Positions 30,234 to 41,610 are shown, counted from the stretch's first letter. The stretch: 64,000 nt of DNA from Lota lota (GCA_026745465.1 JACYXH010000396.1:1194501-1258500); one strand, 5' to 3'. Program-made: numbers and translations. The notes: generated by a model from the letters alone, not told the origin.

Positions 30234-31341
30234 TGTAATACCCTGATACACCTGTGCTCGCGTCTGGTTCTTCCCTGGTTCATCCTCACAGTATAATTTA
30301 GTCAATATTGAAATTGAAATAAATAAATACGTTTTTATTACAATAAGGACGTTTTTCAAATTGACTAAATTTATTTATTTCAATGAACCTTTATTTATTT
30401 AATGCCACATGTATTTCATGAGGCCACAATTATTTATTTAATACCACCTTTCCATCTGGTAGCCTATATTCAAATGAGTGGGGCGTGGTTATCTCACACC
30501 AAAGCATCCGCGATTACTCGGGTTGATAGACCGGACAACACAAAGGTAGCGAGCATATCGCCTGGAATGTCCTCAGTCGGGAGTCCCGCACCTGTGCTTG
30601 AAGTAACGTTAATTTCTTGGACATCTTCCACGCAATCACGGTGCTCAGTCAGTCTCAAACAATTGAAGAGTTCATCATCCATGTCCATATCTTGAAGGAC
30701 ACTTATCTGTCTTCAATACGGGACAGAATAGGATCCGCTGATAAACCATGTTGATCTGCTCAGAATGGCATGGTATCTCAGAGCCCAGCAATGTCTTCCA
30801 TTGTCCGTGAAACAGCTTGTCCTACCTTATTTTCATTGGTCCTGTGTGCGGTCATCTAAGTGGACAAAACAAGTAACCAATCCCAAAAGTTCAGTATGTA
30901 GCTCATATGCAGGCATGTTTACAGGGCTTCTTACAGCACAGGGGTATGGCTACAGTGGCCTTGCCCTGTTGCGTTGTAGTTGTTTTATATACTGTTTGTG
31001 ATATATTGGTTTCACACATTTTAGCTTTATTTGGCATACAGGCTAATATCAGCTAACAATGAGAAAAGAGAAACAGTGGAAAGGGTGAATGGACTGAGTG
31101 ACAGATTGCATTTAATTTACGTTAATATATAAGGAAATAAGAGAAATATCTTGAGTCATAGGTCATCTTATTCAAACCATATTCCTAACTAGAACCGCTG
31201 GAATATGATAGGCCTAGATGCACCCACAGGTGGGGCTGTTGTGTGAATAAAGAGATACATTCCCTTTAATGAACCACTGTATCTGGTAGTAAGTCATAAT
31301 TTGAGGTCAAGGTGCTTAGAAGGATGGTAGAACGATGTTTG

Positions 31342-32055
31342 TGTTAAGAGTGGAGAGTGGAGCAAGTGGACCCAAATGCTCAACACAGAGAGAAACTGAC
31401 ATGGAGAGTAATAATAAGGTTTTTACCGAGGCAACAAAAGGAAAGGCAGGGAACAGGAGTGTAAGAGCCAAATAAGGATTAATAATAATAATTTCGTTAA
31501 AAATTCATAAGAAATGTATTGGTTTAAAATGTATAATTTAGTAATGTTTAGGTCTGATAACAGTTCAGTATTTAGAGCTTCCAGTCGAATAGCACTACGT
31601 CATAGCGTCATTGATTGGACGTAGTTAGTTTAGTTCGAAGTTAGAGACATGGAAGCAACACAGTTTTTTGACCGTGCGTACCATGTATATGTTTGTGTTT
31701 CACAAGTAAACATTTAAAAGGAAAACAATTGTGGTTTTCTCGTGTTCCAAATACTGGTTGCAATTAGACTAACTTCAGAAAAGTGGCATTTGAAGAATTA
31801 GAAACAAGGTACGTGCCACTACAAGGAGAATGGGGCGAGGGGCTAGACAGTTGGCGGGTAGTCGGACAGGCGAGGGTTCGGCAACAGGCGGGTAGTCGGA
31901 CAGGCGAGGGTTGGCAGATGTAAAAGCGTAAACAACGATCTATACTGTGTGCTGATGAAGATTGCAGACAGGTGTGTAGACAGAGGGAGATGAATGGATG
32001 ACATAGGGTGAGAGACACTGGCCCCCACTAGGTGCCAGAAGTGAACTGCGTGACA
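31342..32055 (-). mobile_element. Solo LTR of a gypsy element, interrupted by a second LTR
   Basis: Read on the plus strand it starts TGTTAAG and ends GCGTGACA. It is flanked by a perfect 5-bp target duplication GTTTG (31337-31341 and 32056-32060). The termini and a 34-bp internal repeat (31842-31915) match the LTR at 91-521, in opposite orientation. There is no internal gag or pol, so it is a solo LTR produced by LTR-LTR recombination. Removing the nested insert leaves about 345 bp. Confidence 0.85.
31460..31823. mobile_element. Second solo LTR nested in the first
   Basis: AT-rich 364-bp insert starting TGTAAG and ending CTACA, so it has the TG...CA ends expected of an LTR. It is bracketed by a perfect 5-bp duplication AGGAG (31455-31459 and 31824-31828). 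The sequence is unrelated to the host LTR. The family (gypsy, BEL or ERV) cannot be told without a database. The order of insertion is certain from nesting. Confidence 0.75.
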
Positions 32056-32060
32056 GTTTG

Positions 32061-32960
32061 TGTGAGGCCTCATAAGCTAGGGGTGGCTATGGTGGAGCAT
32101 TATCATTGACAGTTCAAAAAGCAGCAGCTCAGGCCTACAGTGAGTAGGAGGAAGAATTGCTAGAGAGAACTTGGTGCTGACAAACCTCCTTGGCCAGACA
32201 TGGGATGGACTCATGAGTTGATCTGATGATCATAGTGACCATGGACCATGGGAACTGAGCTACAGTCTGTGGTGGACAAAGTCCTTGCCATTCTACATGA
32301 TCAAAGATACTGTATTTAAGATTTAAGAGCTATAAATTGAGTGTAGTTTGTTAGATATTCCTTAGCCATCCACCAGCTATGAGCGAGTGAAATGCCCTGT
32401 CATAATATCTGTTCTGGTTCACTGCACGCCTGGCTCTGTCGGGATTTTGACCTCTCCCGACTAACTTCTGACCAAATGAAGGGAATATATCCCTGATTCT
32501 GGGAATCCATCTTGCCAGCCAATCACATGCTCGCACACAGCGTTATTACAGCGTTGTTATTCCACAGGTGTTTGAATGCAACACTTTTGCTCCTTGGTTG
32601 AGCAGACTTGACACCCATATCTTGAGGGAGCAAGAAGGGAGTAGAGAGTTTTTTTTTTTTCAAACTCTTGCTCTTTTGCTCTTTCTCTCTCTGCAACTCT
32701 CTGCAACTCTCTGCAACTCAAACAGCTTTACGTTTTCCTTTAAGCAACCTCTAGTGGCTTGAGTTGTAGTAATAGCTATATCATTTTTCCACTGTGGGGG
32801 AATAGTTCAGATCTTTTTTAATGGCGTAAATAGCTGCAGTAGAAAAGTTACATAAGTGGCATGTTTAAGTAGGCCTACTTTAGTGAACACATTTCAACGC
32901 ATTTTCATGCTCAGGCAAAAGGATTTAAGTACTTCACATAAAGTATACATAGAAAAGGTA
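32061..32960. other. Unassigned intergenic stretch
   Basis: No exon or known element recognised. Contains a three-fold direct repeat of CTCTGCAACT near 32690-32718 and a poly-T run near 32650. Confidence 0.4.
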
Positions 32961-32965
32961 GTTAT
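32961..32965. repeat. Target-site duplication, left copy (GTTAT)
   Basis: Identical to 38369-38373 on the other side of the element, as expected for integrase-mediated insertion with a 5-bp stagger. Confidence 0.9.
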
Positions 32966-33501
32966 TGTCACGGGGAGCGACTGGTAAACCCAAATGCGGA
33001 ACACAGCAGACGAGATGGGAGAAAGGTTCAAGGGGTTTATTGTCCAAAGGTACAGACAAGGGCAAGGCAGAGCAAGGCGTAGTCGGACAGGCAGTTGGCA
33101 GGCAAGAGGTCAGGCAGACAGACAGACGGGAGCAGGCGGGGAGTCTTTGCAGGCGTGGAGTCGACAACGGGAAGGCAGTCCGGAGGTAGGTAACAGGAGA
33201 CGGGCAGGTAATCGGGAAAACTGGGTAAAGGACAAAGGCAAGTTAAGGGTAAGCAAGGTACGGGAAAAGATAAGGTAACTCTAAACTTAGTGCGGGAACG
33301 TGGTACTAACTCTGGGTTTGACACAACGATCTGGCGCCGGCTGCTTGGGGAGCGAGGGTTAAGTAGGGTGCGCTGATTAGCTGATGGAAGACAGGAGTGA
33401 AGACCGGAGTGCACGTGGGTGATTGACGAGGGAAAGTAAACAGAGGCACATGGTGAAGTGGCAGCCGGCGCCACTAGATGGTGGCAGAGGGTGACGTGAC
33501 A
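32966..33501 (-). repeat. 3' LTR of the intact chromovirus
   Basis: 536 bp. Plus-strand ends are TGTCACGG and GTGACA; the ends form a short inverted repeat TGTCAC/GTGACA. By eye it is the same sequence as the 5' LTR throughout. The pol stop codon lies 28 bases inside this copy. Confidence 0.95.
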
Positions 33502-36500
33502 GTACCCCCCCCTCGACGATCGCCTCCAGGCGAACGCCCGGGAAGGGAAGGGTGCTGGCGGTGGAAATCCCTGATGAGGGACGCATCCAGGATATAGCTC
33601 CGCGGAACCCATGAACGTTCCTCCGGACCGTACCCCTCCCAGTCCACCAGATACTGATGTCCTCGGCCGCGACGACGAACATCTAGAAGACGACGCACCG
33701 TCCAGGCCGGGTGGTTATCGATGATCCGGGGAGGGGGCGGGGCCGGGGACGGGATAGACAGGGGACTGGAGGAAACAGGCTTGATTTGAGAAACATGGAA
33801 TGTGGGGTGAATGCGAAGGGTGGCAGGTAGTCTGAGGCGGACAGCACAGGGGTTGACGATTGCCTCAATCTCGAACGGACCGATGTAACGGGGCGAAAGC
33901 TTCTGTGTCTCTCCCTTGAGGGGAAGATCCTTAGAACGGAGCCAAACCCTTTGGCCTGGGGTATAATGAGGGGCAGGTGCACGGCGTTTGTTGGCCTGTT
34001 TCTGGGAACGGGAGGAGGTTCGGAGAAGCGCCGTCCGAGTGCGCTTCCAGGTCCTCTGGCAGCGTTGCATGTGAGCCTGCACTGACGGTACAGCGATCTC
34101 CGCCTCCAGGGAAGGAAATAGAGGTGGCTGATACCCTAAGGAGCACTGGAACGGGGATAAACCGGTGGAGGAGTTCTCTAGGGAGTTGTGGGCGTATTCA
34201 ACCCACGGTAATTGGGAACTCCATGTGGATGGGTTCGCTTCAGTGATGCAACGTAAAGCCGCCTCCATCTCCTGGTTTGCCCGTTCAGCTTGGCCGTTGG
34301 TCTGGGGGTGGTATCCCGAGGACAGGCTGACCGAGGCCCCCAGAGCAGTGCAGAAGGCTCGCCAAACCTGGGATGTAAACTGGGGACCTCGGTCTGAGAC
34401 CACGTCCATCGGAATGCCGTGCAACCGGAAGACGTGGGCGACGAGGAGTTCCGCAGTCTCCTTAGCAGAGGGAAGTTTGGGGAGCGCGAGGAAATGGGCA
34501 GCCTTGGAGAACCGGTCGATGACGGTAAGGATGGTGGTGTTGCCGTCAGAAGGGGGAAGACCGGTGACGAAGTCCAAGGCGATGTGGGACCAGGGGCGGC
34601 TGGGAATGGGCAAGGGTCTGAGAAGACCGGAGCGGGGCCGAGTTGAGGTCTTACTACGCGAACACGTTGGGCAGGCTGCGACGTAACCACGAACGTCCGT
34701 GTCCATCGTAGGCCACCAGAATCGCCGGCGGATGAACTCCAGAGTTCGGGTCACGCCGGGATGGCAGGTGAGCCTGGTGGAGTGTGCCCACGAAAGGACC
34801 CTTGAACGCTCCATGTCCGGGACAAAAAGGCGACCGGTGGGACCGGTACCCGGGTCGGGCTGGTGTTCCTGGGCCTGGAGGATGGCGGACTCGACCTCCC
34901 AGGTAAGTGTCGCTACCAAGCAAACCGGGGGCAAAATGGGTTCAGGTTCCGGGTTGGGATCCTCCGGGGAATAGAGGCGAGACAAGGCGTCGGGCTTAAC
35001 GTTTCTGGAACCGGGCCGGTAAGTGAGGGTAAAGTTAAATCGACCGAAGAACAGGGCCCACCTGGCCTGCCGAGAGTTCAGCCTCTTTGCGGATTGAATG
35101 TACTCCAGGTTCCGGTGGTCCGTCCAAACAACGAATGGCTGCTCGGCTCCCTCCAGCCAGTGTCGCCATTCTTCTAGTGCCAACTTGACGGCCAAGAGCT
35201 CACGGTTGCCCACGTCGTAATTCCTCTCGGGAGGAGTCAGGCGGCGGGAGAAGAAAGCGCACGGGTGCATTTTCTGGTCGGAGGAGGAACGCTGGGAAAG
35301 CACTGCGCCCACACCGGTGTCCGAAGCGTCCACCTCCACCACGAACTGGTTTTCAGGGTTGGGTTGGACGAGAATCGGGGAGGAGACGAAGCGTTCCTTG
35401 AGGTTGAGGAACGCTGCTTCGGCCTCCGGGGTCCATAGAAAAGGGCTCTTAGTGGAGGTCAGAGCAGTGAGGGGTGCCGCGATCTGACTGTACCCGCGGA
35501 TGAACCTCCGATAAAAGTTTGCAAAACCCAGGAATTGCTGGAGCTTCTTCCGATTAGAGGGAGTGGGCCATTCAGCAACCGCCGAGATCTTTGCAGGGTC
35601 CATCCTGACCTGTCCCTGGCCGATGATGTATCCCAGGAAAGAAGTGGAGGTGACATGAAACTCGCACTTCTCAGCTTTGACGAAAAGCCGATTTTCTAGG
35701 AGCCGCTGGAGAACCTGCCGGACGTGGATCTTATGTTCCTCCAACGACTCGGAGAAGATGAGTATGTCATCTAAGTAAACGAAAACCGAGCGGTTCAGCA
35801 TGTCGCGAAGAACGTCGTTCACGAGGGCTTGGAAGACGGCTGGGGCGTTAGTGAGACCGAAAGGCATCACTAGATATTCAAAGTGGCCAAGGGGAGTGTT
35901 GAACGCCGTCTTCCACTCGTCCCCCTCCCGGATGCGGACCAAATGGTACGCGTTACGCAGATCGAGTTTAGAAAAAATCTGGGCTCCGTGGAGGGGAACA
36001 AAAGCAGAGCTGATCAGGGGCAGAGGGTATTTATTCTTAATGGTGATACCATTCAGGCCTCTATAATCAATACAAGGACGGAGGGAATGATCCTTCTTGG
36101 AAACAAAAAAAAATCCCGCTCCGACCGGAGAAGATGAAGGGCGGATAATTCCCGCGGCCAGGGACTCCTGAATGTACCGCTCCATAGCCTCCCGTTCCGG
36201 GCGGGAGAGATTAAATAACCGACTGCTAGGCAGGGGTGCGCCCGGAAGAAGGTCTATGGAGCAGTCGTATGGGCGGTGGGGAGGCAAAGTGAGAGTGTGT
36301 GTCTTACTAAAAATCTCCGCGAGATCATGGTAACAATCTGGAACCGCGGACAGGTCAGGAAGTGGCGGTTTCGTGGATTCAACTACGTGGGGTGGCGAGG
36401 CGGAGCGAAGGCAGTGGGAGAGACAGTGAGGGCTCCAGGACGTAATACGAGCCGATTGCCAATCGATGTTAGGATTGTGCTCTCGTAACCAAGGGAAACC

Positions 36501-36854
36501 CAACACTATTGGGGAAGCGGGACAGTCCATAATATGAAGTGAAAGTGTCTCGCGGTGATTGCCCGAGATTAACAAAGAAATCGGTACAGTTTGATGCTTA
36601 ATACGACCGAGGGACTTCCCATTGAGAGCCTGAGTCTCAATAGGGGAGCTAAGCGGGGTCGAATCTATTTTGAGTTGTTTAACCAACTCGCTATCAATAA
36701 ATGACTCGTCGGCCCCTGAATCTAAAAGAACAGAAAGAGGAATCGCCTGGCCTCGCCACGAGAGAACGGCATCTAACTGAGGTCGGAAAACAGAGGGAAT
36801 AAGAGTACGACTCGCCAGGACCCCTCGAATTACTGACGAGACGGCTCTTTTCCC
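33474..36854 (-). CDS. pol: Pol of the intact chromovirus (protease, RT, RNase H, integrase, chromodomain)
   Basis: The frame is open from the slippery site (36848-36854) to a stop at 33474-33476, about 1124 codons downstream of the shift; it is presumably made only as a Gag-Pol fusion of about 1447 residues. Domains in order: aspartic protease with [10 protein letters not shown] (about 36715); reverse transcriptase with [28 protein letters not shown] and catalytic [10 protein letters not shown] (about 35770); RNase H with [17 protein letters not shown] and [10 protein letters not shown]; integrase with a zinc-binding head ending CPTCSR and catalytic core segments [21 protein letters not shown] and the [10 protein letters not shown] glutamate region; and a C-terminal chromodomain ([17 protein letters not shown]). 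All catalytic residues I can check are present. There is no ATG near the frame's start, consistent with frameshift expression. Confidence 0.93.
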   Translation of the reverse strand, partial: GKRAVSSVIRGVLASRTLIPSVFRPQLDAVLSWRGQAIPLSVLLDSGADESFIDSELVKQLKIDSTPLSSPIETQALNGKSLGRIKHQTVPISLLISGNHRETLSLHIMDCPASPIVLGFPWLREHNPNIDWQSARITSWSPHCLSHCLRSASPPHVVESTKPPLPDLSAVPDCYHDLAEIFSKTHTLTLPPHRPYDCSIDLLPGAPLPSSRLFNLSRPEREAMERYIQESLAAGIIRPSSSPVGAGFFFVSKKDHSLRPCIDYRGLNGITIKNKYPLPLISSAFVPLHGAQIFSKLDLRNAYHLVRIREGDEWKTAFNTPLGHFEYLVMPFGLTNAPAVFQALVNDVLRDMLNRSVFVYLDDILIFSESLEEHKIHVRQVLQRLLENRLFVKAEKCEFHVTSTSFLGYIIGQGQVRMDPAKISAVAEWPTPSNRKKLQQFLGFANFYRRFIRGYSQIAAPLTALTSTKSPFLWTPEAEAAFLNLKERFVSSPILVQPNPENQFVVEVDASDTGVGAVLSQRSSSDQKMHPCAFFSRRLTPPERNYDVGNRELLAVKLALEEWRHWLEGAEQPFVVWTDHRNLEYIQSAKRLNSRQARWALFFGRFNFTLTYRPGSRNVKPDALSRLYSPEDPNPEPEPILPPVCLVATLTWEVESAILQAQEHQPDPGTGPTGRLFVPDMERSRVLSWAHSTRLTCHPGVTRTLEFIRRRFWWPTMDTDVRGYVAACPTCSRSKTSTRPRSGLLRPLPIPSRPWSHIALDFVTGLPPSDGNTTILTVIDRFSKAAHFLALPKLPSAKETAELLVAHVFRLHGIPMDVVSDRGPQFTSQVWRAFCTALGASVSLSSGYHPQTNGQAERANQEMEAALRCITEANPSTWSSQLPWVEYAHNSLENSSTGLSPFQCSLGYQPPLFPSLEAEIAVPSVQAHMQRCQRTWKRTRTALLRTSSRSQKQANKRRAPAPHYTPGQRVWLRSKDLPLKGETQKLSPRYIGPFEIEAIVNPCAVRLRLPATLRIHPTFHVSQIKPVSSSPLSIPSPAPPPPRIIDNHPAWTVRRLLDVRRRGRGHQYLVDWEGYGPEERSWVPRSYILDASLIRDFHRQHPSLPGRSPGGDRRGGGTVTSPSATI
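33504..33514 (-). other. Polypurine tract
   Basis: On the minus strand a GAGGGGGGGG run lies two bases before the 3' LTR, the expected place for the plus-strand DNA primer. The element at the left edge has a similar G tract at 79-87. Confidence 0.8.
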
Positions 36855-37816
36855 GGGCGTGTGGGACAGGTACTAATGAAATGGCCAGGAAGACCGCAGT
36901 AGAGACATACTCTCGTAGCTCGTCGATGTTGGCGCTCGGACGGGGACAGATGAGCTCGGCCTACTTGCATGGGTTCGGAGTCGTACAACTGCTGTTCCCC
37001 CTTAGACTCCTGAGACGTAATTCGGCCCCCCAACTCCACTCCATACCTGGAAGACTGACGACCCGGAGAATGGTTGGTAAACCTCTCACGTTTATCCCTC
37101 CTTCTCTCTCGGCACCTGTTATCGACCCGGATGGATAAAGCCACTAACTCGTCTAAGTCCCTAGGTTCAGGATACGAGATTAATTCATCCTTTAGTTGTT
37201 CAGACAATCCCTGATGAAAAATGGCCTGAAGAGACTCTTCGTTCCACCCACTCTCTCCTGCCAACGTTCTAAACTCGATCACAAATTCTGCTACGCTGCG
37301 TGACCCCTGACGCAGCGAGCACAACCGCTTTGACGCGTCTTTTCCTCGGACGGGATGATCAAACAATTTTCTCATCATGGCTGAGAACTCACGGTAAGAC
37401 GATAGACACGGGTCCCCTCGTTCCCACAGGGCGGACGCCCACTCCAAAGGCTTTCCCCGCAGTAATTCCAAAACGAAGGCAACCTTCGCCTTATCAGAAA
37501 CATATGAGAGGGGTTGTAAGTCGAAGACCAACTCACACTGCATGAGAAAAGCTCTGCATCCTCCCAAATCCCCCTCATACTTGTCCGGCGTCGGGATCTT
37601 GGGCTCTCGGACCGACGCAGTCCCTGGAACAACAGGCGGGGGTGTAGTCACAGGTGGCGTAGATAGAGCACTGAGCTGGGTCTGGACAGTGGCAAGGCCA
37701 ACCTCTAGACTACGAATTGCGCCGATGATTTCCTTTAATGTCTCACGGTGCTGTCCCAACAAAACTCCTTGCTGGGAAGAGGCAGTGCGGACAGCGTCCA
37801 GTTCCGCTGGGTCCAT
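36830..37816 (-). CDS. gag: Gag of the intact chromovirus
   Basis: 328 residues from an ATG only 16 nt after the 5' LTR to TAA at 36830-36832. Structural capsid protein that packages the element's RNA. Seen: an N-terminal helical region, a capsid-like core (the [20 protein letters not shown] and [11 protein letters not shown] segments are typical of Ty3/gypsy gag), an arginine-rich segment, and one CCHC zinc knuckle ([14 protein letters not shown]) close to the C-terminus. A slippery GGGAAAA lies 15 bases before the stop codon, in the right phase for a minus-one shift into pol. No internal stop or frameshift. Confidence 0.93.
   Translation of the reverse strand: MDPAELDAVRTASSQQGVLLGQHRETLKEIIGAIRSLEVGLATVQTQLSALSTPPVTTPPPVVPGTASVREPKIPTPDKYEGDLGGCRAFLMQCELVFDLQPLSYVSDKAKVAFVLELLRGKPLEWASALWERGDPCLSSYREFSAMMRKLFDHPVRGKDASKRLCSLRQGSRSVAEFVIEFRTLAGESGWNEESLQAIFHQGLSEQLKDELISYPEPRDLDELVALSIRVDNRCRERRRDKRERFTNHSPGRQSSRYGVELGGRITSQESKGEQQLYDSEPMQVGRAHLSPSERQHRRATRVCLYCGLPGHFISTCPTRPGKEPSRQ
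36848..36854 (-). other. Programmed minus-one frameshift site (GGGAAAA)
   Basis: On the minus strand, gag codons read CCG GGA AAA, so the heptamer is phased G-GGA-AAA, the X-XXY-YYZ pattern. Shifting one base back gives GGG AAA and enters the open pol frame. The gag stop follows 15 bases later. A downstream stimulatory structure was not assessed. Confidence 0.75.
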
Positions 37817-37820
37817 ATTG

Positions 37821-37830
37821 GCCAGATCGT
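37821..37830 (-). other. Primer-binding site for predicted self-priming
   Basis: On the minus strand ACGATCTGGC begins 2 nt inside the 5' LTR and 4 nt before the gag ATG. Its exact reverse complement GCCAGATCGT occurs in each LTR (minus strand, 38193-38202 and 33326-33335). There is no room for an 18-nt tRNA site before gag. The layout matches that known for yeast Tf1, where the RNA's own 5' end primes reverse transcription. Confidence 0.7.
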
Positions 37831-37832
37831 AC

Positions 37833-38368
37833 TGTCACGGGGAGCGACTGGTAAACCCAAATGCGGAACACAGCAGACGAGATGGGAGAAAGGTTCAAGG
37901 GGTTTATTGTCCAAAGGTACAGACAAGGGCAAGGCAGAGCAAGGCGTAGTCGGACAGGCAGTTGGCAGGCAAGAGGTCAGGCAGACAGACAGACGGGAGC
38001 AGGCGGGGAGTCTTTGCAGGCGTGGAGTCGACAACGGGAAGGCAGTCCGGAGGTAGGTAACAGGAGACGGGCAGGTAATCGGGAAAACTGGGTAAAGGAC
38101 AAAGGCAAGTTAAGGGTAAGCAAGGTACGGGAAAAGATAAGGTAACTCTAAACTTAGTGCGGGAACGTGGTACTAACTCTGGGTTTGACACAACGATCTG
38201 GCGCCGGCTGCTTGGGGAGCGAGGGTTAAGTAGGGTGCGCTGATTAGCTGATGGAAGACAGGAGTGAAGACCGGAGTGCACGTGGGTGATTGACGAGGGA
38301 AAGTAAACAGAGGCACATGGTGAAGTGGCAGCCGGCGCCACTAGATGGTGGCAGAGGGTGACGTGACA
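37833..38368 (-). repeat. 5' LTR of the intact chromovirus, with predicted promoter
   Basis: 536 bp, same as the 3' copy. If RNA starts at the segment complementary to the primer-binding site (38202), then U3 is about 166 bases and a TATA-like TACTTAA (38226-38232) sits 24-30 bases upstream. A start site here is an inference from those two coinciding signals. Confidence 0.9.
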
Positions 38369-38373
38369 GTTAT
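38369..38373. repeat. Target-site duplication, right copy (GTTAT)
   Basis: Pairs with 32961-32965. Confidence 0.9.
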
Positions 38374-41300
38374 TCAACATCATGAGCTGATACTTAAGTT
38401 TCATCCTTTATTAATGTGGTGGTTGTGGGAAACTATTGAACCTATTTACAAACTCTTCATGACTAAACTAAGCATCTGTGCCTGTGCCTTCCTAAAAAGG
38501 CTGAGTCTGATACTCATGTTTAGAGCTACTTGTACTTGATTAATCTTTTTTTTGCTGGAAAGAAACAGACACGGGGTGCGCATAATATGCACGCAATCAC
38601 ATTCACACACAGGTCCCTGAATGCAACACTTCTCAATGGCGGAGAAACGTGGAGCTGGAGGGAGCGGAGAAGGAGGGGGTGTTTTCTTGGGTTGATTATT
38701 TTCAAAATCGCTCTCTCTTGGTTAACAACTCTCAAATCTTGAGAGTTGAGGGTGTGTCACGACAGAGCCCTCTCCAGGTACTTTCTAGGAACTGTAGAGG
38801 CTGGATGAGACTTCTAGCCTACAAACAAAACACAATGTGTAGAATTTCTCAAAAGGATAATGATTGAGGTTTTTGTATTATTTTGTATTTGTAAAATGCG
38901 TACAAAGTAAAAACAACCAAAACAAAAATCAAGACCCATTGTTACAGTTTATTATTATCATCATCAATTTTATTAACAATGAATGGCAAATTGCACCAAA
39001 ACATTGATTTTCGGCTGCTTAATTATTCAAGATACTGAGAAATTGAATGCAAAAACATAAACACTGACAGTGATTTGGCGACAAAGCTTGTAATTTCATT
39101 TCACGTCATTTCTTTTCAAAGACCAATTCATTTTTTATATAGGCACCCCGAAAAGTAAGCCATGTCTTTCAGTCGGTCAAAAAGGCTAAATTGGAAAGAA
39201 TCCTAACCCTCCCTTCATGATGAACAATTTAGTTAGGATATACAGTTCTTTACATTTCTTTACTTTACATTTCATTATCATAATATATCAGATCAAACTA
39301 AATTGGTCATCAGAATAATGAAAAGTTGAACTTGAACAGGTTGGTAATTCATAAAAAGTAAGAATCCCCAAAGCAGCAGTACTGGTGAAGCAGAGGTGAC
39401 CCCATACTATAGGCTACATGTAGTGAGGAGTGCATGCTGCACAGAGTAGGACACCAGCCTCCCTATCCAGAATCCAAGACAAAATTGGTGAAGGCGTTCA
39501 CTCCCTTGTTACTTGGAAAAAACCCTCTTCATTTCATTGTTGCTTGGAAAAACACTTTTTTTCATATTCCTCAAAAGGTAAGGGTACGGTAAGGTAAGGT
39601 AACATGTTGCTTAATACCTGATACTTATCAATCAAAGCACACATGCTCTTCATTTCCCCATGTCTTTTTAGACCCAGTCTAAAATGGCCAATGCCTGGGT
39701 TATAAATATATATTACATTAAAATGCTATTATTATGTATGAATATATTGCTATCTATGAATTATATTTATAAAGAATAATATTCTGTTCATTCATTGTTA
39801 TTGTGATTTATCAAGTCAGACAGTGACAGACTGGGGCTAAAAAACTAGCTTTCTCAACACTGTTGTTGCAGTGTATTTTGTAGTTTTACTACTGCATGTG
39901 CTGTTGTATATATATAGTATATATAATATTACGAAATACACAGCTGCTTGAGATTCCTAGTATAGTTTGTAACACATTGGACTTAATCGTTTGTTTGGTC
40001 TGGAAACGTTGTTTGGCTTGAAAGTAAACTTTTTTTTTTTTAATAGTCTATTAGGTAATTCCGTTGGTCAGGTTTAAACTGGCGCTAAGTATGTGGGTGG
40101 GAGTGAGGATGCTCACAATTCCCTGCATGCTGTGGCAGTGCCGGAGTTCATCACGCTGTATTAGGGTTGCCACGTGTGAGGAAAACTGACTGTTGTTTAT
40201 ATGCACCTAACAGTCGTTTTCTGACCTTTGGGAGGAGGTGACAAAAAGCAAGATAGAAAAGGGATACAATTAAGTCTTTCAACACAATGCTGTGAATATA
40301 GATGTAGAACAAGGTAATCCATGTACACTTCATGATTCAATTTTAATTCTTCATTTTGTTAGGTAGAAAGTCTACCACATAAAGTCATGCATTTTCAGCG
40401 AAAAAGAGATGGATGACTAAGACTGGTATCCTATCATGTGGCCTTCAACATATAATGGTTTCAGTTCAAAAAAGCTCTAAGAAAGACAAGTTTTGTTGTA
40501 TTCCAGTAATAACATTTTATAACTATTATAAGGAATGTATTTGTGATTTGAGAACACTGACAGTGAAAATGAGACAGTATGGCCAATTAATCACAGATTT
40601 CTGTAATATTAGTGCAATTACAAGAGTAATGCATATTGAAATGAAGCTCTCAGTTATGTTACGTTTTAGGATGCGTGACCATTACCCAGACCCATATGGC
40701 CAGCGCACTGGGTTCATGACAGCACTGTAAATTGTATAATTTATTCTTGTTAAAATATATATTATATGGTTCCATACTGCCTTCTTTAAAAGGCATTGCT
40801 TATTCAAATAGTTGTAAGAGTATGTGATTAAATAGAGAAGCAATGTTTTTATACACAGTACAATACATTTATTTATATCTATAGAGAAAAATATTGTTTT
40901 CAAGTAATAATGTTGCTTTGCAATGAATGTATTTACATTAAATTAATTAAATGAACAAATATATAAAGGTTCAGTTGACTGTTGAATTTGGGACACGGGT
41001 TCAGGAGGAATGAGGCTGTATTTTACATTCAGCTCTTGTCACTTGCCTCTTGTAGTGTAGAGCTGGCCCCTGTGAGGTCAAAGACATTGCATTCAGATGA
41101 GAAGGAATAACCATAATTGACCATCTCTGACAAATGTAGAGCATGGCCATACCACTATTCCATCAGACAGAACAGTAGCATATCAAAGTTCTGCTGAGAG
41201 ATGCATAGTCCTCATCAAAACTAAGATCTTCACATTCTGTTGGATGCTAAATGACTTTGGTGTATAGCCTAGTGTTCATTTAAAACAACCAACACCACAT

Positions 41301-41600
41301 ACCCTTTATATAACATCACCTTTCAATGTAGGACCTGTGATTGTATTTCTGACATGGACAGTTCTTAAATTCCAGGCTCCAGAAAACAGTGGAGAAGTGA
41401 TATTCTAATAATTCAGTATTCCTAACCTAGCTGATGGTGAGTCACTGGATGGTGCTATGGTGGAGGCTGCTAGGTAGAAAGGACTTGAACAGGCTTTCGA
41501 GGTCTCTTGCTAGGGGGTGCAAATAGTTAAGTAGTTCTAACTATTTGCAAAGATGGGATACGTAACCATATGAAACGATAGTTATGTTATTATAACTCTA
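38374..41600. other. Unassigned AT-rich intergenic region
   Basis: No exon, RNA gene or transposon recognised in 3.2 kb. A few short A/T microsatellites are present (for example 39908-39928). ORFs here are short and in AT-rich sequence, and none has a recognisable motif. Confidence 0.4.
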
Positions 41601-41610
41601 GTTCTATGAT

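Larger units (their letters stand above)
28512..31336. other. Intergenic, repeat-rich region upstream of crygn
   Basis: Contains two long TG microsatellites (about 28746-28865 and 28925-29028), a poly-G run (29749-29766), a perfect 20-bp palindrome-like hairpin (29889-29908), a G/C-rich heptamer array (30147-30233) and AT-rich short repeats. A minus-strand open frame at 30494-30688 (64 codons) resembles nothing I know. No host exon is supported. The first few hundred bases should hold the crygn promoter, which includes TATATAC-like sequence near 28587. Confidence 0.5.
32966..38368 (-). mobile_element. Full-length Ty3/gypsy chromovirus (sushi-ichi-like), apparently intact
   Basis: 5403-bp element in minus orientation. 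It has two 536-bp LTRs (32966-33501 and 37833-38368) in which I see no difference, and a perfect target duplication GTTAT (32961-32965 and 38369-38373). It carries an open gag, an open pol with protease, reverse transcriptase, RNase H, integrase and chromodomain, a polypurine tract and a self-complementary primer-binding site. Identical LTRs imply a very recent insertion. The chromodomain and the minus-one gag/pol frameshift place it with vertebrate sushi-ichi-type chromoviruses, the group from which the domesticated mammalian gene PEG10 derives. Confidence 0.95.

Noticed and set aside
30494..30688. 64-codon minus-strand open frame
   Set aside because: Acidic, gene-like composition but no homology I recognise, no splice context, and lies in a repeat-rich block.
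37801..37832. Conventional tRNA primer-binding site in the chromovirus
   Set aside because: The nearest TGG is 8 nt inside the LTR end and an 18-nt site would run into gag; the self-complementary 10-mer explains the region better.
33977..37949. Plus-strand open frames of 70-173 codons across the chromovirus
   Set aside because: They are antisense shadows of the open gag and pol frames; no motif is recognisable.
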